From positions 186,001-250,000 of the forward strand of contig NZ_QFLI01000001.1 of assembly GCF_003202155.1 (NCBI RefSeq): a stretch of DNA of 64,000 nt. The letters are read 5' to 3'. The number at the start of each line of letters is the position of its first letter. The first letter of the stretch is position 1. Shown here in pieces: positions 45,234 to 53,517 of this stretch. The position numbers were made by a program, and so were the translations under genes. Source of the DNA: Marinifilum breve (GTDB lineage Bacteria > Bacteroidota > Bacteroidia > Bacteroidales > Marinifilaceae). The notes below the pieces were generated by a model. The model was not told the DNA's origin. It made no database searches and saw only the letters and a list, made by a program, of their open reading frames with translations.

Positions 45234-46100
45234 ATGAATTATTTTAAACTATTAACCTGTTTATTTTTATTGTTACTTCTTGCTTCATGTGAAGAGGAGG
45301 AAGAGCTTCCACAAACAAAATCAGATCCTATCACATCTATTAACTCGCTAATTGGAGTAGATAGTTTAATTAAGCTTAATTTATCGAAGAGTATTGGATC
45401 ACCTGTTGAAATCCAATACATCTCTGATGCAAAAATTACCGCATATAAAAATGATAAGGAATTAGGTGAATTGGTTTATCGAGAAAATGGCACTTATGAA
45501 CTCCCAAATCAATACATGGAAAGCGAAACGGAATATGAAATTACGATTACACATCCAAGTTTCAATACAATAACAACAAATACTATTACTCCAGAAAAAA
45601 TCCTAATTAATGACATTAAGATTTTGAATGAGGCATCAGAAGGCAAAACCACCTTTGAATTAAAATTTACTGATGATGCTTCGAAAAGCAATTACTATAT
45701 GTTACTTGTAAAAGGCATATCAAATAATAACTCGAATGTGATTCAATATTATAGCAATGATATTGTGTTCGAAGGAAATTTGAATGTAAATGATAATGGA
45801 TTCGAACAAAATATGCTTCGCGGTAGCCGAAGTTTTTCCGATGAAAACTTTGAAAGTTCACAAGTTGAGATTTCATTTTATATTCTGGCTAACGATTTCT
45901 TTGTGGACTATCAAGAATATAAAATTGAATTGTATCACCTAAACGAAGATTATTTCAATTACGAAAGATCCTTTGTATCTCTTGAAAACAAAGGCGACAT
46001 TCCTTTTTCAAATAAAACAAATCTCTATTCCAATGTCGAAGGTGCATTTGGAATTTTTACAAGTTACGCTCTGGATTATAAAATTGTACCTAAACAATAA
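45234..46100 (+). CDS. DUF4249 family lipoprotein
   Basis: 288 residues from MNYFKLLTCLFLLLLLASC: a lipoprotein signal with Cys19, followed by EEEEE, an acidic run typical of surface-exposed Bacteroidota lipoproteins (an export signal with several acidic residues after Cys is known in the phylum). The DUF4249 body has beta-sandwich strands (SKSIGSPVEIQYISDAKITA, YELPNQYMESETEYEITIT). It would cover or assist the TonB receptor encoded just before it; the start codon is ten bases after the receptor stop. A longer frame from 45198 overlaps the receptor and lacks a signal at its start. Confidence 0.82.
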   Translation: MNYFKLLTCLFLLLLLASCEEEEELPQTKSDPITSINSLIGVDSLIKLNLSKSIGSPVEIQYISDAKITAYKNDKELGELVYRENGTYELPNQYMESETEYEITITHPSFNTITTNTITPEKILINDIKILNEASEGKTTFELKFTDDASKSNYYMLLVKGISNNNSNVIQYYSNDIVFEGNLNVNDNGFEQNMLRGSRSFSDENFESSQVEISFYILANDFFVDYQEYKIELYHLNEDYFNYERSFVSLENKGDIPFSNKTNLYSNVEGAFGIFTSYALDYKIVPKQ

Positions 46101-46168
46101 TTAAATGACATTGAGGGTTATATTAAAAATTGATCTATTTTTATTGAACCAAAATTAAACTCATTTCA

Positions 46169-47155
46169 ATGTCAAAATACCTTCCTCTCTTAATAATATT
46201 AATTCTAAGCATAACCAACCCAATATTTGGACAAGAAAATTTCAAATGGGTAACTGTAAAAAAAGGTGAAGGATTCAATGCTTTTTTATATCGGAATCAA
46301 CTTACTCCAGCAAAACATAGCGCTCAATTCAAAGCCTTAAATAAAGGACGATTTACAAAAGGTGGTCATTTAATTGCGGGTAAAAAATACAAAGTTCCAT
46401 TGCGCTATTCGGTCCATTCTGTTCCACTTCTTGGAAAAGAACACGCAAACGTAAAACAAGTCGATAATTCATTGGAAGGTGCAGTGATTCATTTGGTCGC
46501 TGGCCATGGTGGTCCTGACCCTGGTGCTGTAGGTAAGGTATCGGGCAATAAAATTTGTGAAGATGAGTATGCTTACGATATTGTATTAAGATTGGGTAAA
46601 GAACTCATATCGCATGGTGCAAAGGTGCATTTCATTATTAGAGATGCAAATGATGGAATTCGAGATGCCGCTTTTCTAAAGCCAGATAAAGATGAAAAAT
46701 GCTATCCTTCACAGGTAATTCCAAGAAAACAAACACCACGATTAAGACAAAGAGCAGCTGCGGTAAACATACTAGCCAGAAAAGAAAAACCAGGAACATA
46801 TCAACGCTTAATTGTTTTGCATCTTGATTCCAGAAGTAAAAGAAACCGAACTGATGTATACTTTTATCATCACGCCAATAGTACAAAGGGAAAAAAACTT
46901 GCATTAACCCTTCAAAAAAAGATGAAAACCAAATATGCGAAATATCAACCAAATCGAAAATATACAGGAACCGTTGGTACAAGAAGGTTATACATGCTGA
47001 AAACCACTACGCCTCCATCGGTGTTAGTAGAGCTTGGGAATATTAACAATTACAGGGATCAGATTAGATTTACCAAAACTGACAACAGGCAAGCTTTGGC
47101 AAAATGGCTTTGCGAAGGAATTATAGATGATTATAAGGGACAAAAGAAAAAGTAA
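46169..47155 (+). CDS. N-acetylmuramoyl-L-alanine amidase with LysM-like domain
   Basis: 328 residues, signal peptide to about residue 21. A LysM-like segment follows (25-78, FKWVTVKKGEGFNAFLYRNQ ... HLIAGKKYKVP). The Amidase_3 catalytic domain runs from about 105 to 322: zinc ligands H113 in AGHGGPDPGA, an acidic residue in CEDEYAYDI, and a His in VLHLDSR; the catalytic Glu is in SVLVELGNINN. It cuts the bond between muramic acid and the stem peptide in the cell wall. It is a single gene with no cell-division partner nearby. Confidence 0.85.
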   Translation: MSKYLPLLIILILSITNPIFGQENFKWVTVKKGEGFNAFLYRNQLTPAKHSAQFKALNKGRFTKGGHLIAGKKYKVPLRYSVHSVPLLGKEHANVKQVDNSLEGAVIHLVAGHGGPDPGAVGKVSGNKICEDEYAYDIVLRLGKELISHGAKVHFIIRDANDGIRDAAFLKPDKDEKCYPSQVIPRKQTPRLRQRAAAVNILARKEKPGTYQRLIVLHLDSRSKRNRTDVYFYHHANSTKGKKLALTLQKKMKTKYAKYQPNRKYTGTVGTRRLYMLKTTTPPSVLVELGNINNYRDQIRFTKTDNRQALAKWLCEGIIDDYKGQKKK

Positions 47156-47195
47156 GAAAAGAAAAGAGTTTTGTTTTTAATCATTTATATAATTT

Positions 47196-47669
47196 CTAAG
47201 CGTAACACTTATGTGTAAATTTCAAAACTACTGGTTCAACACTATTGTGGAAATCTTCATACGATAACATGATTAATTCGGTATGAGTTCCAGCATTGAA
47301 TACGATATCATCATCTTCTACTAAACTTTCTGACACATAAACTTCCAAGTTATAAAGATTTCCAAAAGGAGGCATAGCTCCTACTTCGCACTGAGGGAAT
47401 ATATCTTTAAACTCCTGTTCGTGGGCTAATTCAACTTTTTTACAACCTAACATTTGCTTTAACAAATCAAAATCGATTAAATAAGATGCTGGTAACACAG
47501 CCATTGCCATTCTACCATCTATTTTAATCATTACCGTCTTTGCAAGCATTTTCCCGGGAATGTGGGCCGATGCCGCAATCTGTTGAGCTGTATAAGCTGA
47601 AGAATGCCGAATCGTAACATATTTTATCTGTCTTTCATCTAAAAATTGCTTTAACTTACGGATAGGCAT
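47196..47669 (-). CDS. YbaK/EbsC-type aminoacyl-tRNA deacylase
   Basis: 157 residues, the whole length one YbaK/ProX-type editing domain: YVTIRHSSAYTAQQIAASAH, the catalytic Lys in GKMLAKTVMIKIDG, LPASYLIDFDLLKQML, GAMPPFGNLYNLEVYVSESL and the terminal NAGTHTELIMLSYEDF. Such proteins strip wrongly attached amino acids from tRNA (often Cys- or Ala-tRNAPro). Which tRNA is edited cannot be read here. It is convergent with the amidase gene and divergent from blaI. Confidence 0.87.
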   Translation of the reverse strand: MPIRKLKQFLDERQIKYVTIRHSSAYTAQQIAASAHIPGKMLAKTVMIKIDGRMAMAVLPASYLIDFDLLKQMLGCKKVELAHEQEFKDIFPQCEVGAMPPFGNLYNLEVYVSESLVEDDDIVFNAGTHTELIMLSYEDFHNSVEPVVLKFTHKCYA

Positions 47670-47996
47670 AGCGTTCTAGTTCTATGGTTTAAAATTTGCA
47701 ATCTGCATAAGGCTTTATCACCTTTAATCGATCAAGCCGATTGAGTTTTATTCCTTTTCTTTTCTCACTTTCACCCCATTTTATAAGTTCTAGAGGGAAC
47801 TAATAAAATACAAAAAAAAAAGGTGGAAGTAAAGGGTAAAAAGTTTTAAATAAAGAATCTAGATAAATCAGTTAAGTGTTAAAAAATTAAAAAAAGAGAG
47901 CTTTCTACGAAAATTATCGTACTAATATTTTGTAATACGAAAACTTTCGTATAATTTTATCTACGAAATTAATCGTATAACGGAATTCACCACAAA
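47670..47996. other. intergenic region between ybaK-like gene and blaI
   Basis: About 330 bases. The right 95 bases are the blaI promoter with three operators. The left part (47670-47880) is AT-rich with an A-run at 47812-47820 and no further structure. Confidence 0.6.
47906..47977 (+). promoter_or_regulatory. blaI-blaR promoter with three BlaI-type operators
   Basis: Three 16-base dyads of the form TACGA, six bases, TCGTA: 47906-47921, 47936-47951 and 47962-47977. The promoter TTTG (47929-47932), 19 bases, TAATTTTA (47952-47959) places the second operator exactly in the spacer and the third over the expected transcript start. This is a clear autorepression layout; the repressor being the BlaI-type protein encoded next is inferred. 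Confidence 0.8.
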
Positions 47997-48395
47997 ATGC
48001 CAAAGAAGATTAAGCCAACCGAAGCAGAATTAGAAATTTTGCAAGTATTATGGACTTATGGTCCGTCGACAGTACGTTTTGTAAACGAAAAATTAAAAAC
48101 TGGTAGAGATGTTGGATACACAACAACTCTAAAGGTAATGCAAATCATGACGGAAAAAAATATGCTTCGAAGAGAAAAAAGCTCTCGAACTCATATTTAT
48201 GAGGCTATTGTGGAAGAAAGAGAAACCAAAAATCTTCTCATCGATAAATTCATATCTACCCTATTCAATGGATCAACATCGGGAATGGTGTTGCAAGCCC
48301 TTGGTAATAAAAAATGCAGTACCGAAGAGCTAAATAAAATTCGTAATTTAATTGATGATATCGAGTCATCACAAAAGTCTGGATCCCATGAATAG
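47997..48395 (+). CDS. BlaI/MecI/CopY family transcriptional repressor
   Basis: 132 residues. The winged helix (about 5-75) shows LTEAELEILQVLW-like PTEAELEILQVLWTYGPSTV, DVGYTTTLKVMQIMTEKNML and the wing KSSRTHIYEAIV, as in BlaI/MecI. The C-terminal half forms the dimer helices (LLIDKFISTLFNGSTSGMVL). It would bind the three TACGA dyads upstream and be cleaved or released when the BlaR-like protein is triggered. Its last eight bases overlap the start of that gene. No beta-lactamase lies nearby, so the trigger need not be a beta-lactam. Confidence 0.92.
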   Translation: MPKKIKPTEAELEILQVLWTYGPSTVRFVNEKLKTGRDVGYTTTLKVMQIMTEKNMLRREKSSRTHIYEAIVEERETKNLLIDKFISTLFNGSTSGMVLQALGNKKCSTEELNKIRNLIDDIESSQKSGSHE

Positions 48396-51042
48396 TTTTA
48401 GTATATACGAATTGATTGATGCTTTGGGCTGGGCCTTACTGCACTCAGTATGGCAAATTGTGATTTTTGGACTCATCACTTGGGTTCTGTTTCGATTTAT
48501 ATCAAAAGACAATGCTAAACTAAGATATGGTGTGGCCAGCTTGGCTTTGGCATTTATATTTGTAAGTTTTGCCATTACATTTTTTCATTATCTCCCATTA
48601 TCAAATAATAGCAATGGTTCCGATTTGAGTTTAAGTCCCGAACTATTATTATATCTCCTCAATAATAGTCCTGAAACTTTAAATCAGTTTAGTTTTGAAA
48701 ATTTACACATTGACCAATACTTTCCAATAATGGTAAACATTTGGATTATTGGTGTTTGCATTCTTTCTTGTCACATGACATTCAATTATTTACAAACCAT
48801 TAAATTGCGCAAACATCTCACCTATCCTGTTTCGAAACAAACGCAAAACATTGCTGAAAAGCTCATTCAAAAAATCAACCTAAAACAAAAAATTACAATA
48901 TTGGAGTCTGGCTATGTTCAAACTCCATCACTTGTAGGATATTTTAAACCAGTGGTTTTATTGCCGGTTAGTATGCTAAGCGGAATACCTGAAAATCAAT
49001 TGGAAATTATTATAGCACACGAGTTGGCGCACATCAAGCGTCACGATTATTTATTTCAATTTATTCAAGGCATAATAGAGTTGTTATTTTTCTATCATCC
49101 TGTTGTTTGGTGGCTATCTTCTGTGGTTAATACCGAGAGAGAACACATTTGTGACGATCTGGCGGTAAAGGTTTGTGGTGAATCCTTAACCCTAATTAAA
49201 GCATTAAATAATATGGAAGCAATTAGAAAAAAAAGATTCGAACTGGTATTGGGATTATCAGGTAAAAAGGATAATCTTTTTAATCGAGTACAACGAATTG
49301 TAAGACCAAAAACATCGGCTAAAAAGACGAACAAAATCGTTTTTAGTGGATTATTTGTTTTTCTACTTAGCGGATTAATCTTGATTTCGAATTTTGCTAT
49401 TTCAGGCAATGCATTAACTGGCAAACAGTTCTTTTCGAAGATTAATGTTATCGATCAAAATCAACAAAATGGTTCTGATGCCATGCTACTTGCACCTGAT
49501 AAACAAAAAAAGAAATCTAAAAAGAGTAAAAAAGCGAATGAGAAACTTGAATTAAAAGAAGCTGCTGAAGTAGAATCAGAAATTGAAAATGTAGTTGAAG
49601 TGGCTCCTGAAGTAGAGCTGGAAGATGTAATGGAAGTTGCTCCTGAAGTGGAAGTAGAACCTGTTGCTGAAGTGGATCATGAAGTGGAAGCACCAATGGA
49701 TTTTGATGTTGATTTTGACTTTCCTCAAGATTCTTTAAAATCTAAAAAATACTTACAGAAAAAGGTAAATGAAATAATTAAGGAGCAAAAGATTGAATTA
49801 GAAAAAGCAGCTAAGGAACTAGAAGAAGTCAAAGTAGAAATGAACTTTGATGAAATGCGCTTAGAGATGGAAAATGCTCTGAAAGATTTGGATGTTGAGC
49901 AGATTAAAAAAGAAATGCAAGAACAACAAGCCGAATTAAGGCAAGAGCTTGAAGAGTTAACAAGTCAGAATTTAGTGAAGCAGCTTGAATTGGAAAAGGA
50001 ACTTCAGAAAGAAGAACTGAGTAAAGAGCTGAAAGAAATTGAGTCTGACAAGAAGCTTAATGAAAAAGAAAAAGCTGAAATTAAGAAAAGTATTCAGGAA
50101 ACAATTGAAAGAGTTAATTCCAAAGAATTTAAAGAGCAATTGAAGCAAAGCATAGAAAAATCACAAAAATCGCTTCAAGAGCATCTAAAAAAAATGGAAT
50201 CAGGAGAATTTGAAAAACAACTTCAAAAACAAAGAGAATCCCTAAAAATGCAAATTGAAAAGTTCAACTCTCCAAAATACCAGAAGGAACTTCAAGAGAA
50301 ATTACAAAGAAGCAAGGAAAGCATTCAAAAGCATTTGGAAAAGCTAAATACTCCTGAGTATAGAAAAGAACTTGAAGAGCAAATTGAACAAGAAAAAAAT
50401 AAGAAGAATCATTCCATTCGAATTAAGAATTTCCCTGAAGCTGATAATTTACTAATTGTTCTTGATGGGAAAATAATTGATAAAAACACTTTTAACTCTT
50501 TAGACCCAAATACTATTCATTCAATTAGTGTATTAAAAGATCAAACAGCAACAGAATTATATGGTGAAAAGGCATTAAACGGTGCCCTTATTATTAGTAC
50601 CATTGAAAACAAAAGAAAATCATCTCATTTGGTGCGAGTAAAAGGAGTTTCAAACAATAAAAACCCACTAATCATTTTAGACGGTAAATCCATGGAATAT
50701 GAGAAATTTAAGAAGCTAGATTCCAACAGTTTTAAAAGCATAACCATATTAAAAGACGCATCCGCAATAGCTCTATATGGAAAAGCTGCTGAAAATGGTG
50801 TTATTGTTGTTACAAGTAAAGGTGAAGCTGAAGAAATGTCCAATCAATTTCGTTTAGAAAACTTTTCTGGAAAAGATGCACCATTATTCATGGTTGACGG
50901 AAAAAAGACAAATGCTAAAGCAATAAATAAGCTATCGCCAGATGATATTGAAAGTATAACAGTTTTAAAAGATAAGACTGCTTTAGAAAAGTATGGACGA
51001 AAAGCAAAAAATGGTGTTGTTGAAATTCATTTAAAGAAGTAA
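48388..51042 (+). CDS. BlaR1-like M56 peptidase with coiled coil and three TonB-plug-like repeats
   Basis: 884 residues from MNSFSIYELIDALGWALLHS. The N-terminal part has three membrane helices (about 18-38, 48-66 and 112-135), then the M56 zinc site HELAHIKRHD (211-220) with EREHICDD as third-ligand region, then a fourth helix (about 316-338). A Glu/Val-rich stretch and a long coiled coil (about 455-680) follow. The last 200 residues hold three repeats of one pattern: LIVLDGK...ISVLKDQTATELYGEKALNGALI, LIILDGK...ITILKDASAIALYGKAAENGVIV and LFMVDGK...ITVLKDKTALEKYGRKAKNGVVE. They resemble the start of TonB receptor plugs. The penicillin-binding sensor of BlaR1 is absent. The start overlaps blaI by eight bases. 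Confidence 0.88.
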   Translation: MNSFSIYELIDALGWALLHSVWQIVIFGLITWVLFRFISKDNAKLRYGVASLALAFIFVSFAITFFHYLPLSNNSNGSDLSLSPELLLYLLNNSPETLNQFSFENLHIDQYFPIMVNIWIIGVCILSCHMTFNYLQTIKLRKHLTYPVSKQTQNIAEKLIQKINLKQKITILESGYVQTPSLVGYFKPVVLLPVSMLSGIPENQLEIIIAHELAHIKRHDYLFQFIQGIIELLFFYHPVVWWLSSVVNTEREHICDDLAVKVCGESLTLIKALNNMEAIRKKRFELVLGLSGKKDNLFNRVQRIVRPKTSAKKTNKIVFSGLFVFLLSGLILISNFAISGNALTGKQFFSKINVIDQNQQNGSDAMLLAPDKQKKKSKKSKKANEKLELKEAAEVESEIENVVEVAPEVELEDVMEVAPEVEVEPVAEVDHEVEAPMDFDVDFDFPQDSLKSKKYLQKKVNEIIKEQKIELEKAAKELEEVKVEMNFDEMRLEMENALKDLDVEQIKKEMQEQQAELRQELEELTSQNLVKQLELEKELQKEELSKELKEIESDKKLNEKEKAEIKKSIQETIERVNSKEFKEQLKQSIEKSQKSLQEHLKKMESGEFEKQLQKQRESLKMQIEKFNSPKYQKELQEKLQRSKESIQKHLEKLNTPEYRKELEEQIEQEKNKKNHSIRIKNFPEADNLLIVLDGKIIDKNTFNSLDPNTIHSISVLKDQTATELYGEKALNGALIISTIENKRKSSHLVRVKGVSNNKNPLIILDGKSMEYEKFKKLDSNSFKSITILKDASAIALYGKAAENGVIVVTSKGEAEEMSNQFRLENFSGKDAPLFMVDGKKTNAKAINKLSPDDIESITVLKDKTALEKYGRKAKNGVVEIHLKK

Positions 51043-51066
51043 CAAATATTATTGTAATAGTATAAA

Positions 51067-51098
51067 AAAGGATCACCTTAAAGTGATCCTTTTTTTTA
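51067..51098 (+). terminator. intrinsic terminator
   Basis: AAGGATCAC and GTGATCCTT pair around CTTAAA, followed by at least seven T; closes the blaI-blaR unit. Confidence 0.85.
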
Positions 51099-51169
51099 TA
51101 GGATACTCTGATTTGCAAGCAGAACAACAAATTCGTAACTTAATGATGAGAAAATAAAAATTTGCAATC

Positions 51170-51664
51170 ATGCTTCTAATTCTGGTAATATTATCATGTT
51201 ATATCCTTATTAGAATTGTTTCAATATTCAGCAATTATCTAAAAGCATTTTCTAAAAACGAACACTTTCGTTTTGCATTTGGTATTGCTGCAATCATAGT
51301 TGGTGCATTACATATTATGTTTCCAACTTTTTTTAGTCACCTATTCTCAACCATTTTTAAATCGACCTATACTGCTACAAGCATTTCTGGATTCATTCAA
51401 ATCATTTGTGGAGTTGGCTTATTAATCAGGCGAGTATACAAGGAAGCTGCCATATTACTAATGATTCTTCTGGCGCTATTCATACCATTAAGCATTTTTA
51501 TGATGATGGATTACATTCCTGGACCATTGGGACCAGAATATGAACCAATTCTTGGATATGCTAGAATTTTATCATTCCCTTTATTGATATGGATTTTATT
51601 TAAAGTATGTGATATGTCTCCAAGAAAGGGTCTGCAAACAGATCGGTTTAAGCACGATATCTAA
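51170..51664 (+). CDS. DoxX-like four-helix membrane protein
   Basis: 164 residues with four hydrophobic segments: LLILVILSCYILIRIVSIF, FAFGIAAIIVGALHIMFPTF, SGFIQIICGVGLLI and EAAILLMILLALFIPLSIFM, and a fifth near the end. FGIAAIIVGALHI and QIICGVGLL follow the DoxX pattern (helix-G-x-x-E/H layout), though the match is loose. The function of such proteins is mostly unknown. It is 27 bases before a DUF302 gene and co-directional with it. Confidence 0.6.
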   Translation: MLLILVILSCYILIRIVSIFSNYLKAFSKNEHFRFAFGIAAIIVGALHIMFPTFFSHLFSTIFKSTYTATSISGFIQIICGVGLLIRRVYKEAAILLMILLALFIPLSIFMMMDYIPGPLGPEYEPILGYARILSFPLLIWILFKVCDMSPRKGLQTDRFKHDI

Positions 51665-51690
51665 ACAATTACGAACCTAAAACTTAAAAT

Positions 51691-52083
51691 ATGAGCTACT
51701 ATATTAAACGAAGTACAAACTTTGGCTTCGATGAAGCCATTGAGAGAGTTATAAAAGCTGTGCAAACAGAAGGTTTTGGAATCTTAACAGACATTGATGT
51801 TAAAGCAACTTTGAAAGAAAAAATCAATGTTGATTTTAAAAGGTATAGAATTCTTGGGGCTTGTAATCCAACATTTGCTTACAAAGCATTTCAGGTTGAA
51901 GATCAAATTGGAATAATGATGCCATGCAATATTACTGTTATCGAACAAGACAATGGTCATGTAGATATTTCAATCATGGATCCAACGGCAGCTTTTAATG
52001 TAATTGAAAACGAAGACTTACAACCATTTGCGATAGAACTAAAAAAGAAACTTGAACGTTGTCTTACTTATCTTGATAATTAA
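51691..52083 (+). CDS. DUF302 domain protein
   Basis: 130 residues, all one DUF302 domain: MSYYIKRSTNFGFDEAIERV, EGFGILTDIDVKATLKEKIN, YRILGACNPTFAYKAF and MMPCNITVIEQDNGHVDIS, with the MDPTAAF and LKKKLERCL end. DUF302 is a small alpha/beta fold whose function is unknown; it is common beside heavy-metal and redox genes. The cysteine pair ILGACNP and MMPCNI is typical. The gene probably belongs to a short operon with the DoxX-like gene before it and the secreted protein after it. Confidence 0.85.
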   Translation: MSYYIKRSTNFGFDEAIERVIKAVQTEGFGILTDIDVKATLKEKINVDFKRYRILGACNPTFAYKAFQVEDQIGIMMPCNITVIEQDNGHVDISIMDPTAAFNVIENEDLQPFAIELKKKLERCLTYLDN

Positions 52084-52102
52084 TTTACTAATCCTTTTAA
52101 CT

Positions 52103-52609
52103 ATGAAATCTTTTCTGATCTTTATCATTTTAGTAATGTACATTCCTAACTCTTTGGTTGCACAAGAAGGAAACAAAACTATGGATCCTACTCGACAGTT
52201 TGACTTTTGGGTTGGAGAGTGGGATGTTTATACCGAAGAAAATTTAGTTGGTAAGAATACAATTGTCTTTCTGCAGAACAAAAATGTGATTCAAGAAAAT
52301 TGGATTTCGGAGAAGGAAAATTTCACGGGTACCAGTTATAGTTTCTACAATCCTAAAACAGCCAAATGGAATCAAATATGGATTGACAAGAATGGGAACA
52401 ATCTTCTTCTTACAGGAACATTTTCTGAAGGTAAAATGGTTCTTTCTAGTGGTTTGGACTCTAATATGGGTGAGCCAAACTCTTTGCACAGAATAACATG
52501 GACACAACTAACAAATGGCAATGTAAAACAAATTTGGGAATCAACTACAGATAATGGGAAAAGTTGGAATATTCAATTTCAAGGGATTTATAAGAAATCA
52601 AATCCTTAA
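52103..52609 (+). CDS. secreted DUF1579-like protein
   Basis: 168 residues from MKSFLIFIILVMYIPNSLVAQ, a signal peptide. The mature part shows RQFDFWVGEWDVYTEENLVG, NVIQENWISEKENFTGTSYS and KQIWESTTDNGKSW, the lipocalin-like pattern of DUF1579 and related proteins (FW.GEW at the start). No function is known. The frame is open upstream to 52052, overlapping the DUF302 gene, but the ATG at 52103 begins the signal peptide. It is convergent with pcm. Confidence 0.75.
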   Translation: MKSFLIFIILVMYIPNSLVAQEGNKTMDPTRQFDFWVGEWDVYTEENLVGKNTIVFLQNKNVIQENWISEKENFTGTSYSFYNPKTAKWNQIWIDKNGNNLLLTGTFSEGKMVLSSGLDSNMGEPNSLHRITWTQLTNGNVKQIWESTTDNGKSWNIQFQGIYKKSNP

Positions 52610-52620
52610 ATTAAGATTGA

Positions 52621-53340
52621 TTAATACTGATTTCCATCTATATCAACCATAGGTACAAACCTTACAGGTATAACATTTCGTTGTACCACTTTGCCTTTCT
52701 TCTTTTCCAGAAGAACCAATTTCTTCACATGTTTTAAACCAACGGGAATCACAAGCTTACCACCTTCAGCCAACTGATCAATCAAAGCTTGTGGTATTTT
52801 TGTTGGTGAACAGGTTACAATAATGCCATCGAAAGGAGCTTTTTCCGGCCAGCCCACATATCCATCTCCAAATCGGGTATTAACATTTGCGTAGTTTAAA
52901 GAATCCAATACAAAAGCTGCTCTTTTCTGCAAAGGCTTCACTATTTCTATACTATAAACCTCCCCTCCTAACTCTCCAAGTACAGCAGCCTGATAACCTG
53001 ATCCTGTTCCTATTTCCAAAAGCTTCTCTCCATTTTTCACCTCTAACAGTTGAGACATCAATCCAACAATATATGGTTGTGAAATGGTTTGCCCATGTCC
53101 GATTGGAAGTGGACGATCCTGATAAGCATACTTCTTCAGATAATTAGGTACAAACAAATGTCGTTCTACTATTTGCATGGCTTTAATTACATCTGGGTCG
53201 TTTATTCCCCGGGATTTTATCTGCTCAGCCACCATTTTAAACCGTTTCTCTTTAAAATCCATATTCTGAACATTTTGTCTCACAGGAATAACAATACCAG
53301 CAATGAGTAATCCTAAACCGTATATTAAACCAAAGTTCAT
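52621..53340 (-). CDS. pcm: protein-L-isoaspartate O-methyltransferase
   Basis: 239 residues. Pcm methylates damaged isoaspartyl residues in proteins so they can be repaired, using S-adenosylmethionine. Motifs: IVERHLFVPNYLKKYAYQDR, PIGHGQTISQPYIVGLM (substrate loop), LEIGTGSGYQAAVLGEL (SAM site), FDGIIVTCSPTKIP and GKLVIPVG. About 25 extra residues at the N-terminus form a hydrophobic segment (MNFGLIYGLGLLIAGIVIP), so this version is probably anchored or exported, which is seen in some Bacteroidota Pcm proteins. It is transcribed away from the M28 peptidase gene. Confidence 0.92.
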   Translation of the reverse strand: MNFGLIYGLGLLIAGIVIPVRQNVQNMDFKEKRFKMVAEQIKSRGINDPDVIKAMQIVERHLFVPNYLKKYAYQDRPLPIGHGQTISQPYIVGLMSQLLEVKNGEKLLEIGTGSGYQAAVLGELGGEVYSIEIVKPLQKRAAFVLDSLNYANVNTRFGDGYVGWPEKAPFDGIIVTCSPTKIPQALIDQLAEGGKLVIPVGLKHVKKLVLLEKKKGKVVQRNVIPVRFVPMVDIDGNQY

Positions 53341-53517
53341 AATTATACCATTTTGATATTGAAATAAACCTTATTGATTGTATACTATAAATTTACGACT
53401 TTATCACTGCTCTGCGAAATATCTAGCTATACATCTTTTTATTGCAGATATACCCATAAGAACATTTATTTTATTAAATTCACAATTACCTTTATCTCTT
53501 TACTAAAGCTTTATAAT

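Noticed and set aside
53374-53517. 48-residue extension of the M28 peptidase
   Set aside because: The signal peptide starts at 53518, and the upstream stretch has no protein-like pattern.
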